NCBI GenBank assembly: GCA_023400985.1
Contig: JAEXEN010000038.1
Span: 186,001-250,000, forward strand
Source of the DNA: Bacillota bacterium
Lineage (GTDB): Bacteria > Bacillota > Clostridia > Christensenellales > CAG-138
Length of the DNA: 64,000 nt
Direction of reading: 5' to 3'
Below, one piece after another: positions 16,338 to 25,500 of this stretch (position 1 is the first letter of the stretch; the number at the start of each line of letters is the position of its first letter). Under the pieces are notes generated by a model. It searched no databases and was not told where the DNA came from. It saw only the letters and a list, made by a program, of their open reading frames with translations. The position numbers and the translations under genes were made by a program.

Positions 16338-16370
16338 AAGAGTGTAAAGGTGAATGCCTTTACACTCTTT
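16338..16370 (+). promoter_or_regulatory. Perfect hairpin at the predicted transcription start of ylxM-ffh
   Basis: 13-bp inverted repeat AAGAGTGTAAAGG-N6-CCTTTACACTCTT begins three bases after the -10 box. It could be the rsfS terminator placed inside the next promoter, an operator, or a 5'-end stabilising hairpin of the SRP operon mRNA. A short TTTCTT follows. Confidence 0.6.
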
Positions 16371-16390
16371 CTTGAAAAGGCGGGCAAACG

Positions 16391-16732
16391 ATGGAAAAAC
16401 GCACCTATTTATGCTGCCTTTTGGATCTGTACGGGGCATTGCTCACGCCGCGGCAGCGGTCTACTTTAGAGCAGCATCTCTATGAGGATTGCTCGCTCTT
16501 TGAGATAGCGGAGCGTGAGGGCATCACGCGGCAGGGGGTCAGGGACGCGCTTGTCCGCGCCGAGAAGGAATTGCTCGAAGCGGAGGAAAAACTCGGGTTT
16601 TTTAAGCGCGGCGAGTCCATCCTAAATGCCGTAAGAGCGCTCGAATTTGCGCTCGATACGACCCCAATCGTACCCGAGGCGCGGGCGCGCATGAACGAAT
16701 TAAAGGAGCTTTGCGAAGGATATGGCGTTTGA
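16391..16732 (+). CDS. ylxM: YlxM-type helix-turn-helix protein (UPF0122)
   Basis: 113 residues. A sigma-region-4-like HTH is visible: LTPRQRSTLEQHLYEDCSLF then EIAEREGITRQGVRDAL. YlxM proteins are co-transcribed with ffh and thought to assist SRP in Firmicutes; DNA binding is not proven. The gene overlaps the ffh start by 11 bases, so the two are translationally coupled. Confidence 0.9.
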   Translation: MEKRTYLCCLLDLYGALLTPRQRSTLEQHLYEDCSLFEIAEREGITRQGVRDALVRAEKELLEAEEKLGFFKRGESILNAVRALEFALDTTPIVPEARARMNELKELCEGYGV

Positions 16733-18059
16733 GGGCCTTTCCGCAAAACTGCAGAATGTATTCAAAAAGCTTTCCGGCAAGGGAAAGCTAAATGATAAAG
16801 ACGTGCGCGAAGCCATGCGTGAGGTGAAGCTTGCGCTTCTGGAAGCGGACGTCAACTTCACGGTCGTTAAAAACTTCGTCAACACCGTGACCGAGCGCGC
16901 TGTGGGCAGCGAGGTGCTGGAAAGCCTCACGCCGGGCCAGCAGGTCGTTAAAATCGTGAACGAGGAGCTCACTTCGCTTATGGGCGGCGCAAACGCCAAG
17001 CTCGAATTCGGCTCCCGTACGCCCGCTATCGTGCTCCTTGCGGGCCTTCAGGGCGCGGGCAAGACCACCATGGCGGGCAAGCTTGCCGCGTACTTGAAAA
17101 AGCAGTATTCCAAATCACCGCTCCTCGTGGCGTGCGATATTTACCGCCCCGCCGCCGTAAAGCAATTGCAGGTGGTGGGCGAAAAGCTCTCCATACCCGT
17201 GTTTGAGCGCGGGCAGAGCGACCCGCTGGAAACGGCGCGGCTTGCCGTGGAGCACGCAAAAAAGAACATGAACGATCTCGTGATCGTGGATACCGCGGGC
17301 AGGCTCCACATAGACGAGCAGATGATGGATGAGGTAGCGGCTCTAAAAGGCCTTTTGAACCCCGCCGAGATCCTTCTTGTGGTGGATGCCATGACCGGTC
17401 AGGACGCGGTGAACGTTGCCAAAAGCTTCAACGAAAAGCTCGAGCTCACGGGCGTCATCATCACCAAGCTCGACGGCGACACAAGAGGCGGCGCGGCGCT
17501 TAGCGTCCGCGCGGTGACGGGCAAACCCATCAAATTCTGCGGTGTGGGCGAAAAGCTCACCGATATCGAGCCGTTTTACCCCGATCGCATGGCTTCGCGC
17601 ATCCTCGGCATGGGCGATATGCTCACCCTCATCGAAAAGGCGCAGAGCGCTTTCGACGAGAAAAAGGCCGTAGAGCTTGAAGCGAAGCTCCGAAACGACG
17701 AATTCACGCTTGAGGACTTTGCCGATCAGTTCGAGCAGATGAAGAATATGGGTTCCATGCAGGACATGCTCGCCATGATGCCCGGTGTGGATGCATCTAA
17801 GCTCGGCGGCATGGAGATCGACGAGAGGCAGACCGGCCGCATGATCGCCATCATCCGTTCCATGACGCCCAAGGAGCGGCGAAAGCCCGAGCTATTGAAC
17901 GCAAGCCGCAAAAAACGCGTCGCTAAGGGCAGCGGCGTAACCATTCAGGAGGTCAACAGGCTTTTGAACCAATTCGAAGCCTCGCGCAAGCTCATGAAGC
18001 AGTTTTCGGGCGGCGGCAAATTTAAAAAAGGGAAGAAGCGCTTCCCGTTCGGCTTTTGA
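16722..18059 (+). CDS. ffh: Signal recognition particle protein Ffh
   Basis: 445 residues. N domain (1 to about 85); G domain with G1 LAGLQGAGKTTMAGKLA, DIYRPAAVKQL, G3 VDTAGRLHID and G4 TKLDGDTRGG; Met-rich M domain from about 300 (MKNMGSMQDMLAMMPGVD; RMIAIIRSMTPKER) that binds signal sequences and SRP RNA. It targets nascent membrane and secreted proteins to FtsY. Basic C-terminal tail (KFKKGKKRFP). No SRP RNA gene is seen in this window. Confidence 0.97.
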   Translation: MAFEGLSAKLQNVFKKLSGKGKLNDKDVREAMREVKLALLEADVNFTVVKNFVNTVTERAVGSEVLESLTPGQQVVKIVNEELTSLMGGANAKLEFGSRTPAIVLLAGLQGAGKTTMAGKLAAYLKKQYSKSPLLVACDIYRPAAVKQLQVVGEKLSIPVFERGQSDPLETARLAVEHAKKNMNDLVIVDTAGRLHIDEQMMDEVAALKGLLNPAEILLVVDAMTGQDAVNVAKSFNEKLELTGVIITKLDGDTRGGAALSVRAVTGKPIKFCGVGEKLTDIEPFYPDRMASRILGMGDMLTLIEKAQSAFDEKKAVELEAKLRNDEFTLEDFADQFEQMKNMGSMQDMLAMMPGVDASKLGGMEIDERQTGRMIAIIRSMTPKERRKPELLNASRKKRVAKGSGVTIQEVNRLLNQFEASRKLMKQFSGGGKFKKGKKRFPFGF

Positions 18060-18123
18060 CGATCACGGGGAACCGTTTTCGAAATAAAAACATTTTATAG
18101 GAAGTTTCAGGAGGAAAAGAACA

Positions 18124-18366
18124 ATGTTGAAGATCAGGCTGCGCAGGATGGGCGCAAAGAAGGCTCCTTTTTATCGCATCGTGGTGGCGGACTCCCGCGC
18201 TCCGCGCAACGGCGCGTTCGTCGAGGAGATCGGCTATTACAATCCCTTGAAGGACCCCGCGGAGCTCAAGGTCGACAGCGACCGCGCGAACTACTGGGTC
18301 AAGAACGGCGCGCAGCCCACCGATACCGTACGAGGCCTTCTCAAGAAGTCCGGCGCGCTAAACTAA
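18124..18366 (+). CDS. rpsP: 30S ribosomal protein S16
   Basis: 80 residues, full length. Begins [20 protein letters not shown], the S16 signature, and ends [12 protein letters not shown]. Strong AGGAGG site. Part of the ffh-rpsP-khpA-rimM-trmD-rplS cluster. Confidence 0.97.
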   Translation: MLKIRLRRMGAKKAPFYRIVVADSRAPRNGAFVEEIGYYNPLKDPAELKVDSDRANYWVKNGAQPTDTVRGLLKKSGALN

Positions 18367-18400
18367 CATGGAGCTTACTTTTTAATTAGGGAGGGACACC

Positions 18401-18628
18401 ATGGGAGAACTGGTCCGTTTTATCGCGATGAATCTCGTGGATAAGCCCGACGAGGTGAAGGTCGTGGAAAAGGAAGGCGAAAACGCCGTCATCCTCGAGC
18501 TTAGCGTCGCGCCCGAAGACATGGGAAAGGTCATCGGCAAGCAGGGGCGTATCGCCAAGGCGATCCGCACCGTTGTGAAGGCGGCCTCCGTTAAGGAAAA
18601 CCGCAAATATATCGTGGAGATCGTGTGA
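18401..18628 (+). CDS. khpA: KhpA-type KH-domain RNA-binding protein
   Basis: 75 residues, one KH domain with the GxxG loop in MGKVIGKQGRIAKAIRTVV. KhpA (YlqC) pairs with KhpB/Jag in Gram-positive bacteria and influences cell division through RNA binding. The stop overlaps the rimM GTG start by four bases. Confidence 0.93.
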   Translation: MGELVRFIAMNLVDKPDEVKVVEKEGENAVILELSVAPEDMGKVIGKQGRIAKAIRTVVKAASVKENRKYIVEIV

Positions 18629-19155
18629 CGAACGCAAACGACTACCTTCGCGTGGGGCTCATCTTGCGGCCGCACGGCGTAAAGGGAACGGTAAAACTGA
18701 TGCCGCTTACCGACGGTGTTTCGCGCTTCTCTGCGCTCAAGGAAGGCTACCTTGAGCGAAACGGGGGTTACGAGCCCGTTTCTGTCACGTGCGAGAGCGT
18801 GCGCGGCGACAAAGAGGTATATGTGCATTTTAGCGGCGTCGACACGCGCGAGGCCGCCGCGCTTTTGCGCGATGTATATCTTTGCGTAGACCGTGCGCAT
18901 GCCGCAAAGCTCCCGAAAGGCCGGTTTTTCGTAAGCGACATCATCGGCTGCGAGGTGTTCGGCGCCGACGGCGCCTCTTACGGCAAGGTGGAGGACGTGC
19001 TTCAAAACGGCGCGGCGGACGTGTACGTCATCCGCGGCGAAAAAACGCTCATGATCCCCGCGCTCAAAAAGCTTTTGGACACGGTGGACGTAAGCGCAAA
19101 GAAAATCATCCTCGTGAGCGAGGTGCTCGAGGAGGTCGGCCTTTTTGAGGATTGA
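18625..19155 (+). CDS. rimM: Ribosome maturation factor RimM
   Basis: 176 residues beginning at a GTG that overlaps the khpA stop (GTGA). The N-terminal RimM domain starts YLRVGLILRPHGVKGTVKLM; the C-terminal PRC-barrel includes VFGADGASYGKVEDVLQNGA and LMIPALKKLLDTVD. It binds S19 during 30S head assembly. It overlaps trmD by 11 bases. Confidence 0.95.
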   Translation: MTNANDYLRVGLILRPHGVKGTVKLMPLTDGVSRFSALKEGYLERNGGYEPVSVTCESVRGDKEVYVHFSGVDTREAAALLRDVYLCVDRAHAAKLPKGRFFVSDIIGCEVFGADGASYGKVEDVLQNGAADVYVIRGEKTLMIPALKKLLDTVDVSAKKIILVSEVLEEVGLFED

Positions 19156-19882
19156 CATCCTGACGCTATTCCCGGAAATGTTTTCGGGCGTGCTCAACGG
19201 GAGTATGCTCGGCCGTGCCGCGCAAAAAGGCATCCTCGAATTTCTTGTGCACAACATCCGCGATTATTCTCTAAGCAAGCACAAGAATACCGACGATTAT
19301 CCCTTCGGCGGCGGAGCGGGCATGGTGATGATGCCACAGCCCATACTCGACTGCCTCGACGCTGTGGACCCAAGATGCGAAGCTTATCGCGTGGTCTTGG
19401 CACCGCGCGGCGAGCCACTGAGCGTAGGGCTTGCAAAAGAGCTTTCGCAAAAGGGAAGGCTGCTGTTTCTCTGCGGGCATTACGAGGGCATCGACGAGCG
19501 CGTCATAAAAAAGATGCACCGCGAGGTATCCATCGGCGACTATGTGCTGACGGGCGGCGAATTGCCCGCCATGGTCGTAATCGACTGCGTTTCGCGGTTT
19601 ATTCCGGGGGTGCTGGGGAGCGAGGAATCCGCTGTGGACGAGTCGTTTTCCGAAGGGCTTTTAGAATACCCGCAATACACCCGCCCGTCGGAATTCCGGG
19701 GAGAATTTGTGCCCGACATCCTTTTAAACGGCAACCACGCCGCCATCAAGAAGTGGCGCAGGGAGCGCTCGATCGAGACGACGCTCAAAAACCGCCCTGA
19801 GCTTTTGGAGACAGTTGAACTCTCCAAGGCCGAAAAGCTGTTTTTGGAAGGTCTGAAAGCGGGCGAAAAGCCCGAAAAATAA
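19145..19882 (+). CDS. trmD: tRNA (guanine-N1)-methyltransferase TrmD
   Basis: 245 residues, starting from TTG at 19145 inside the end of rimM, to give MRIDILTLFPEMFSGVLNGS. The SPOUT deep knot shows YPFGGGAGMVM, LCGHYEGIDERV and IGDYVLTGGELPAMV. It methylates G37 of tRNAs to prevent +1 frameshifting, using S-adenosylmethionine. It closes a run of overlapping genes; rplS has its own promoter after it. Confidence 0.97.
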   Translation: MRIDILTLFPEMFSGVLNGSMLGRAAQKGILEFLVHNIRDYSLSKHKNTDDYPFGGGAGMVMMPQPILDCLDAVDPRCEAYRVVLAPRGEPLSVGLAKELSQKGRLLFLCGHYEGIDERVIKKMHREVSIGDYVLTGGELPAMVVIDCVSRFIPGVLGSEESAVDESFSEGLLEYPQYTRPSEFRGEFVPDILLNGNHAAIKKWRRERSIETTLKNRPELLETVELSKAEKLFLEGLKAGEKPEK

Positions 19883-19895
19883 GGCGATTTTCGCC

Positions 19896-19924
19896 TTGCA
19901 AACGCAAATATCGTATGTTATAAT
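19896..19924 (+). promoter_or_regulatory. Sigma-A promoter of rplS, adjoining a small hairpin
   Basis: TTGCAA (19896-19901), 17-base spacer, TATAAT (19919-19924). Just before it, AAGGCGA-TTT-TCGCCTT (19881-19897) forms a perfect 7-bp hairpin at the trmD stop that shares its last two bases with the -35 box. Confidence 0.7.
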
Positions 19925-20003
19925 GGCGCTTGTGACAACGGACGGTCCAATGTGAGCAGTTAATTCGCTTTCACGAACGTCTATGAGGAAGGAGAAAACA
20001 ATT

Positions 20004-20357
20004 ATGTTAGACATCATCAGGGAACTTGAAAAGGAACAGCTCCGCACCGACCTGCCCAGACTGCAGGTGGGCGATACCGTCCGCGTATTCGTGAAGGTTA
20101 TCGAAGGCTCGCGCGAGAGGCTCCAGAACTTCGAAGGGGTCGTCACCAAAATTCAGGGCGGCGCCGTGCGCAAGACCTTTACCGTCCGCAGGATCTCCTA
20201 CGGCGTAGGCGTGGAGCGTACGTTCCCCTACAACAGCCCCCGTATCGGACGCATCGAAGTGCTCCGCCACGGTAAGGTACGCAGGGCGAAACTCTTTTAT
20301 CTGCGCAAACTTTCCGGCAAGGCCGCGAAGATCGTGGAGCGCATCGAGGAAAAATAA
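20004..20357 (+). CDS. rplS: 50S ribosomal protein L19
   Basis: 117 residues from the ATG at 20004, nine bases after GGAAGGAG; the ATG at 19983 lies upstream of that site and is rejected. Typical L19: [50 protein letters not shown], ending KIVERIEEK. Confidence 0.97.
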   Translation: MLDIIRELEKEQLRTDLPRLQVGDTVRVFVKVIEGSRERLQNFEGVVTKIQGGAVRKTFTVRRISYGVGVERTFPYNSPRIGRIEVLRHGKVRRAKLFYLRKLSGKAAKIVERIEEK

Positions 20358-20376
20358 GTTTTTCGTATGGAGAGGC

Positions 20377-20416
20377 AAAGCCCCTGCCGCCGGTTGAAAC
20401 GGCCGCGGGGGTTTCT
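20377..20416 (+). terminator. Intrinsic terminator after rplS
   Basis: GC-rich stem, AAAGCCCC... pairing with ...GGGGGTTT around a GTTGAAAC loop, 20 bases after the L19 stop, ending TTTCT. Confidence 0.6.
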
Positions 20417-20460
20417 CAATATAGAGGCGACTTTCAAGCAATCTTTAAAGGGTGATGGAA

Positions 20461-21327
20461 TTGCAGATACAATGGTACCCGGGGCATATGGCGAAGGCCC
20501 GCCGCATGCTTGCAGAAAATTTGAAGCTCATCGACGTGGTGGTGGAGCTCGTGGACGCGCGCGCGCCGCTCGCTACGCGAAACCCGGATTTTGACGACCT
20601 CTTTGCCGGAAAGGACAGGGTGATGGTGCTCAACAAGAGCGACCTCGCCTCACCGGAAGGCAACAAACTTTGGGTGGAGCATTATAAAAGGGAAAACATC
20701 AAGGCGGTGGAATTTATTTCGACCGCGCCGAACAAGCGCGGCGCGGCGGTGGCGCTCATCGAAAATGCGGCGGCCGGAAAGGTAAAGAAAATGCGCGAAA
20801 AGGGCGTGAACAAAACCGTGCGCGCCATGATCGCAGGCATCCCGAACGTGGGGAAGTCCACCTTCATCAACCGCATCGCAGGCGTGAACCGAGCTCAGAC
20901 GGGGGATAAGCCGGGTGTCACCAAGGGCAAACAATGGGTCAAGATCACGCCGTATCTCGAGCTTATGGATACGCCGGGCCTCCTCTGGCCCAAGCTCGAA
21001 AACGAGGTTTTGGCGCGGCATCTCGCCTACATAGGCTCCATCAACGACGAGACGATGGACGTGGAGACGCTCGCGATGTATCTGCTTACGGATCTTAAAC
21101 AACTGTGCCCAAATTCGCTTGCGGAACGCTATAAGAAAATAGAGCCCGATACGCCGGACGGGGCACTTCTTGAGGCGGTGGCAAAAAGCCGCGGCTTCAT
21201 CATACGCGGGGGGGAATACGATACGGCGCGCGCCGCGCGCATCGTGCTCGACGAGTACCGCGGCGGCAAGATCGCGCGCGTCACGCTCGAGGCGCCGGAC
21301 TTTATCGCTCTCTCAATGAAATCATGA
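20461..21327 (+). CDS. rbgA: Ribosome biogenesis GTPase RbgA (YlqF)
   Basis: About 288 residues. I start at TTG 20461, six bases after AAAGGGTG, because it gives MQIQWYPGHMAKARRML, the family N-terminus; GTG/ATG codons at 20452/20455 would add up to three residues. The circular permutation is evident: G4 VLNKSDL precedes G1 GIPNVGKSTFINRIAG and G3 MDTPGLLWP. RbgA acts in late 50S assembly (uL16 incorporation). It lies between rplS and rnhB as in B. subtilis. Confidence 0.95.
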   Translation: MQIQWYPGHMAKARRMLAENLKLIDVVVELVDARAPLATRNPDFDDLFAGKDRVMVLNKSDLASPEGNKLWVEHYKRENIKAVEFISTAPNKRGAAVALIENAAAGKVKKMREKGVNKTVRAMIAGIPNVGKSTFINRIAGVNRAQTGDKPGVTKGKQWVKITPYLELMDTPGLLWPKLENEVLARHLAYIGSINDETMDVETLAMYLLTDLKQLCPNSLAERYKKIEPDTPDGALLEAVAKSRGFIIRGGEYDTARAARIVLDEYRGGKIARVTLEAPDFIALSMKS

Positions 21328-21480
21328 ATTCGGATTGGCGAGGATATTTGTCGTCAGACAAGGAAAAAAGCGCAGGCATACCGAGACGTATTCCGAGCAT
21401 TTTTGGCGCAGACTGGCGGCAAATAGACCGCCAAGATGTTTCAGGATTTTGTTGGGGGAGCAATGGTATCGGAGCGGAAC

Positions 21481-22128
21481 ATGGCAAAAAGGAATGAGGC
21501 CGAACGGCTTTATACGATAACGGCTTATGAGCGCCCGTACTGGGAAAGGGGCGTTTCCTTGGCGGGCATGGACGAGGCGGGGCGTGGACCTCTCGCGGGG
21601 CCGGTATACGCCGCGTGCGTCGTTATGCCGGGGAAAGCCCTCATAGAAGGCGTGAACGACTCGAAAAAACTCTCCGAATCAAGGCGCGAGGCGCTTTATC
21701 CGCTCATCAGGGAGCGTGCCATAGCCTTCGGCATAGGCACGGCAAATGAGCAGGAGATCGACGAATGCAACATTCTAAACGCCACCAAGCTGGCCTTCCA
21801 AAGGGCATATCAAAATATGGCGTGCCCGTGTGCGACCGTATTAGTGGACGCGGTGAAGGGCCTCCTGATCGATGTGGAGCAGATACCGCTCATCCACGGG
21901 GACGCGATAAGCTACCTCATCGCGGCGGCATCCATACTTGCCAAGGTGGAGCGCGACAGGTATATGAAGGAGCTCGACACGCTTTATCCGCAGTACGGTT
22001 TCAAGGAGCATAAGGGCTACGGAACAAAAAAGCACATCGAAGCGTTAAGAGAGTATGGGCCCTGTCCGGCGCACCGGAGGAGCTTCATAGGGAATTTCTG
22101 CGGAGAACGCATCGGAGAACGCATATGA
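21481..22128 (+). CDS. rnhB: Ribonuclease HII
   Basis: 215 residues from the ATG at 21481 (GGAG six bases upstream); an in-frame ATG at 21463 has poorer spacing. Catalytic acidic motif AGMDEAGRGPLAGPVYAACV, third Asp in VLVDAVKG, and the fourth region SILAKVERDRYM. It removes ribonucleotides from DNA. Its ATGA overlaps the yraN start. Confidence 0.95.
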   Translation: MAKRNEAERLYTITAYERPYWERGVSLAGMDEAGRGPLAGPVYAACVVMPGKALIEGVNDSKKLSESRREALYPLIRERAIAFGIGTANEQEIDECNILNATKLAFQRAYQNMACPCATVLVDAVKGLLIDVEQIPLIHGDAISYLIAAASILAKVERDRYMKELDTLYPQYGFKEHKGYGTKKHIEALREYGPCPAHRRSFIGNFCGERIGERI

Positions 22129-22478
22129 ACGCGCAACGCACCTTGGGGAACGCGGGGGAGGACGCCGCGCTTTCCTACCTAAAAAAACAGGGCTATACGC
22201 TTCTGAAGCGGAATTACCGCGCCGGACGCTGCGAAATCGACCTTATTATGCGCGACGGCCAAGCCGTGGTTTTCGTGGAGGTGAAGGCGCGGACGGGCGG
22301 GCGCTACGGGCTCGGGCGCGAGGCCGTGACGGCTGCAAAGCAGGGGAACATACTCCGCGCGGCCAAGCATTATCTCATGGAAAACAGGCTTTTTCAATCT
22401 CCCGTACGCTTCGATGTGGCCGAGTTCGACCCCGCGACGGGTACGGTCTCGCACATCCCAAACGCGTTTGGCGAATAA
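22125..22478 (+). CDS. yraN: YraN-family (UPF0102) nuclease-like protein
   Basis: 117 residues. Restriction-endonuclease-like core: GNAGEDAALSYLKKQGYTLL, then CEIDLIMRDGQAVVFVEVKA (D...E-x-K pattern). Its four-base overlap with rnhB is standard. Function not established; a Holliday-junction/nuclease role is suggested by fold only. Confidence 0.92.
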   Translation: MNAQRTLGNAGEDAALSYLKKQGYTLLKRNYRAGRCEIDLIMRDGQAVVFVEVKARTGGRYGLGREAVTAAKQGNILRAAKHYLMENRLFQSPVRFDVAEFDPATGTVSHIPNAFGE

Positions 22479-22577
22479 CAGGAATCGTATAATTTAAACT
22501 TTTATTGGCAATATGTGCCAACAGGGAAAGTGTGGTATCATATTGGATAGTACGTATAAGTCGAGGTTCTAAACACT

Positions 22578-25500
22578 ATGCGAAGGCTTTTTGCCGCGTT
22601 GACAGTCGTTCTTTTGGTGTTTGCACCACTTGTATCCGCCCGTGCGGAGGACGAGCTTGCCTATAACGGAAGCTTTTCCGAGTTGAATGAGGAAAGCGCA
22701 CTGCCGGAAGGCTGGTTTTTTGAGGCGTGGTACGATACCGACGAGGACAGGCTTGTCGAAACGGTCGCGACGGGAGAAAAAAGCCTCGTCCATATCGCCA
22801 ATTACATCGAAAACGACGTAAGGCTGTGTCAGACCGTTTCGGTCGAGCCCGATTCTTATTATCTTTTATCCTGCGATATCAAGGCTGTGAACGTGGAAGG
22901 CGGCGCGGGGGCGAACATCTCCGTACGGGATACGTTTGCGTCTGCATCGTCCCCGTTCAACGCTTCGGATTTTACGCGCGTTACGCTTGCGGGTAAGACC
23001 AGCAGCGATCAGGAAACGCTAACCGTGTGCGTGCGCCTGGGCGGTTACAGCGAGCTTTCGACAGGCGACGCCTATTTTTCGAATTTCAGCCTCGTAAAGC
23101 TTAACGCCGCGCCTGCGGGCGAGATCGCGGATTTTTCGGCCGTCGCCGCGCAGGCGGACGAGGGGGACGAGGTGGATTCGGATGAAGGCAAGGTGCCCTA
23201 CATCGGCCCCATGATACTCTCGACCGCGCTTTTCGGCATACTTTTTGCGCTTTTATATAAACGCTTTTTCGTCCGCCGCCCGTTGGACGGCGGCGAGGGC
23301 GAAAAGAGCGCCGCGATACAGCTTGCGCTTGTGCTTTTAAGCGCGTTCGTTTTCCGCATGCTGCTTTCTTTTGTCTTTTACGGGCACCCCACGGACATCG
23401 CCTGCTTCATGTCGTGGTCGAACAGTATGGTGGAATACGGCCCTTCGGGTTTTTACGAGTTGGCGGGCTTTGCGGATTATCCGCCGGGCTACATGTATGT
23501 TTTATGGGTGCTAGGGCTGATTTCGCGGCTTTTCAACCTGCCTTACGGGGGCGCCGGTTATGCGCTCCTTGTGAAACTCCCCGCGATCTTTGCCGATCTT
23601 GCGGCGGCGTACATCGTTTATAAACTCGCAAAAAAGCGCTTTTCAGGGAAGACCTCGCTCCTTCTTGCGGCTCTTATTGCGTTCAACCCAACGATGGCGT
23701 TCGTATCGGGTGCGTGGGGGCAGATCGATCAGCTTCTGGCGCTTGGACTGCTTGCGGTCATATGGTTGTTCCTCGATAGGAAAATCGTGTGGGCGGGCCT
23801 CGTGTACGGCCTTGTGATTTTGTTGAAGCCTCAGGCGCTCATGGCCGGGCCGCTGATCGCCGTGGCATATTTTGCCTATCTCCATGATTTCGGCCTCAAA
23901 AACATTTTAAAGCTCCTGACGGCGGTCATCGGTGCACTCGCGGTGATCGTGCTGTTTGCATTGCCCTTTACGGGCAATCAGGAACCGTTCTGGCTTCTCG
24001 ACAAGTATTTTTCCACGGCGACCTCGTACCCGTATGCGAGCGTGGAGGCGTTCAACCTGCTTGCGCTGCTCGGCGGCAACTGGAAAAGCGTCGACAGCAC
24101 GCTCTTCATCTTCAGCTACAAAACATGGGGCGCGATATTCATACTTCTGAGCGTCGCATATGCCTCCGTGCTCTATTTGAAGGGGCGTAAATCCGAACCG
24201 CATGCCCTTACGCTAAGCGCGGCATTTTTGATCGCGGCGCTTTTCACATTCGGGCAGTACATGCACGAAAGGTATCTGTTTCCTGCGCTTTTGCTGCTTC
24301 TCGTCGCATTTATCCAATTTAAGGACAAGCGTTTGCTCGGCGTGTACGGCTTCCTTTCGGTTTCCATGCTGCTAAATGTCTTGGCGGCGTTTGTGATCGT
24401 GGACCATCAGTACGCGCGCGGTACGGAATATGACGCTTTGACGCTCGCGGGTTCCGTGCTCAACGTCGCGGGCTTTATCTACCTTGCGGTCGTCTGCACC
24501 AAGATCTTAGTGAAAGGCAACATCTCCGAAGCGCAGACGGGGGAGCCTCTTATCAAAGCCTCCGAGCTGCAAAGGCCAGAGGAAAAGCAGCGATTCAAGC
24601 GGCTCGACTATCTTCTTTGCTGGGGACTAACCGCGGTCTATGCGGTCGTCGCGCTTGTAAACTTAGGCACCTTGCAGGCTCCTCAGACCGTTTGGACGGG
24701 CCAAAGAAACGACATGGTGGAGCTTAGTTTACCGGGCGAAACGGTGCTTGGCGATATCCGCGTGTACGGCGGGCTTTACGACGGCGCGATCTCCGTTACC
24801 GCGTCCGACGGCACAACGCTTTCCTATCAGGAAGAAAACGGCGATATGTTCCGCTGGAAGAGCATCGGTGGGGAAGAAATTACCGCGGATTCTATTACGC
24901 TTACGGTGACGAGCGGCAAGGTATGGTTCAACGAGATCGCGGTGTTCGACGCTGGGGGCAATTATGTGCCCCTAATAGCGTCTGTGGGCGGGGAAACGCT
25001 CGTGGACGAGCCGGATCAGGTCCCCGAAAAGGGTTCCTATCTCAACGGCATGTATTTTGACGAACTCTATCATGCCCGTACCGCCTACGAGCACCTAAAC
25101 GGCATCAAACCGTACGAAAACTCGCATCCGCCGCTTGGCAAAGTGTTCATCATGCTGGGCATCGCCATATTCGGGATGAACGCGTTCGGTTGGCGCATCG
25201 TGGGAACTGTTTTTGGCATATTCATGGTGCCTATCTTCTACCTGTTTGCCAAGCAGCTTTTTAAAAAAGCGGAGTATGCGTTTTTGGCGGCGGGCCTGTT
25301 TGCGTTCGACTTCATGCATTTTGCGCAGACGCGGATCGCAACGATCGACGTATACGGCGTGTTCTTCATCTTGCTGATGTTCTACTTCATGTACCGCTAC
25401 TACACGATGAACTTCCACGCCGAGCCGCTTAAGAAAACGCTTTGGCCGCTCGCGCTTTCGGGCGTCTTCTTCGGCCTCGGCGCGGCGAGCAAGTGGATAT

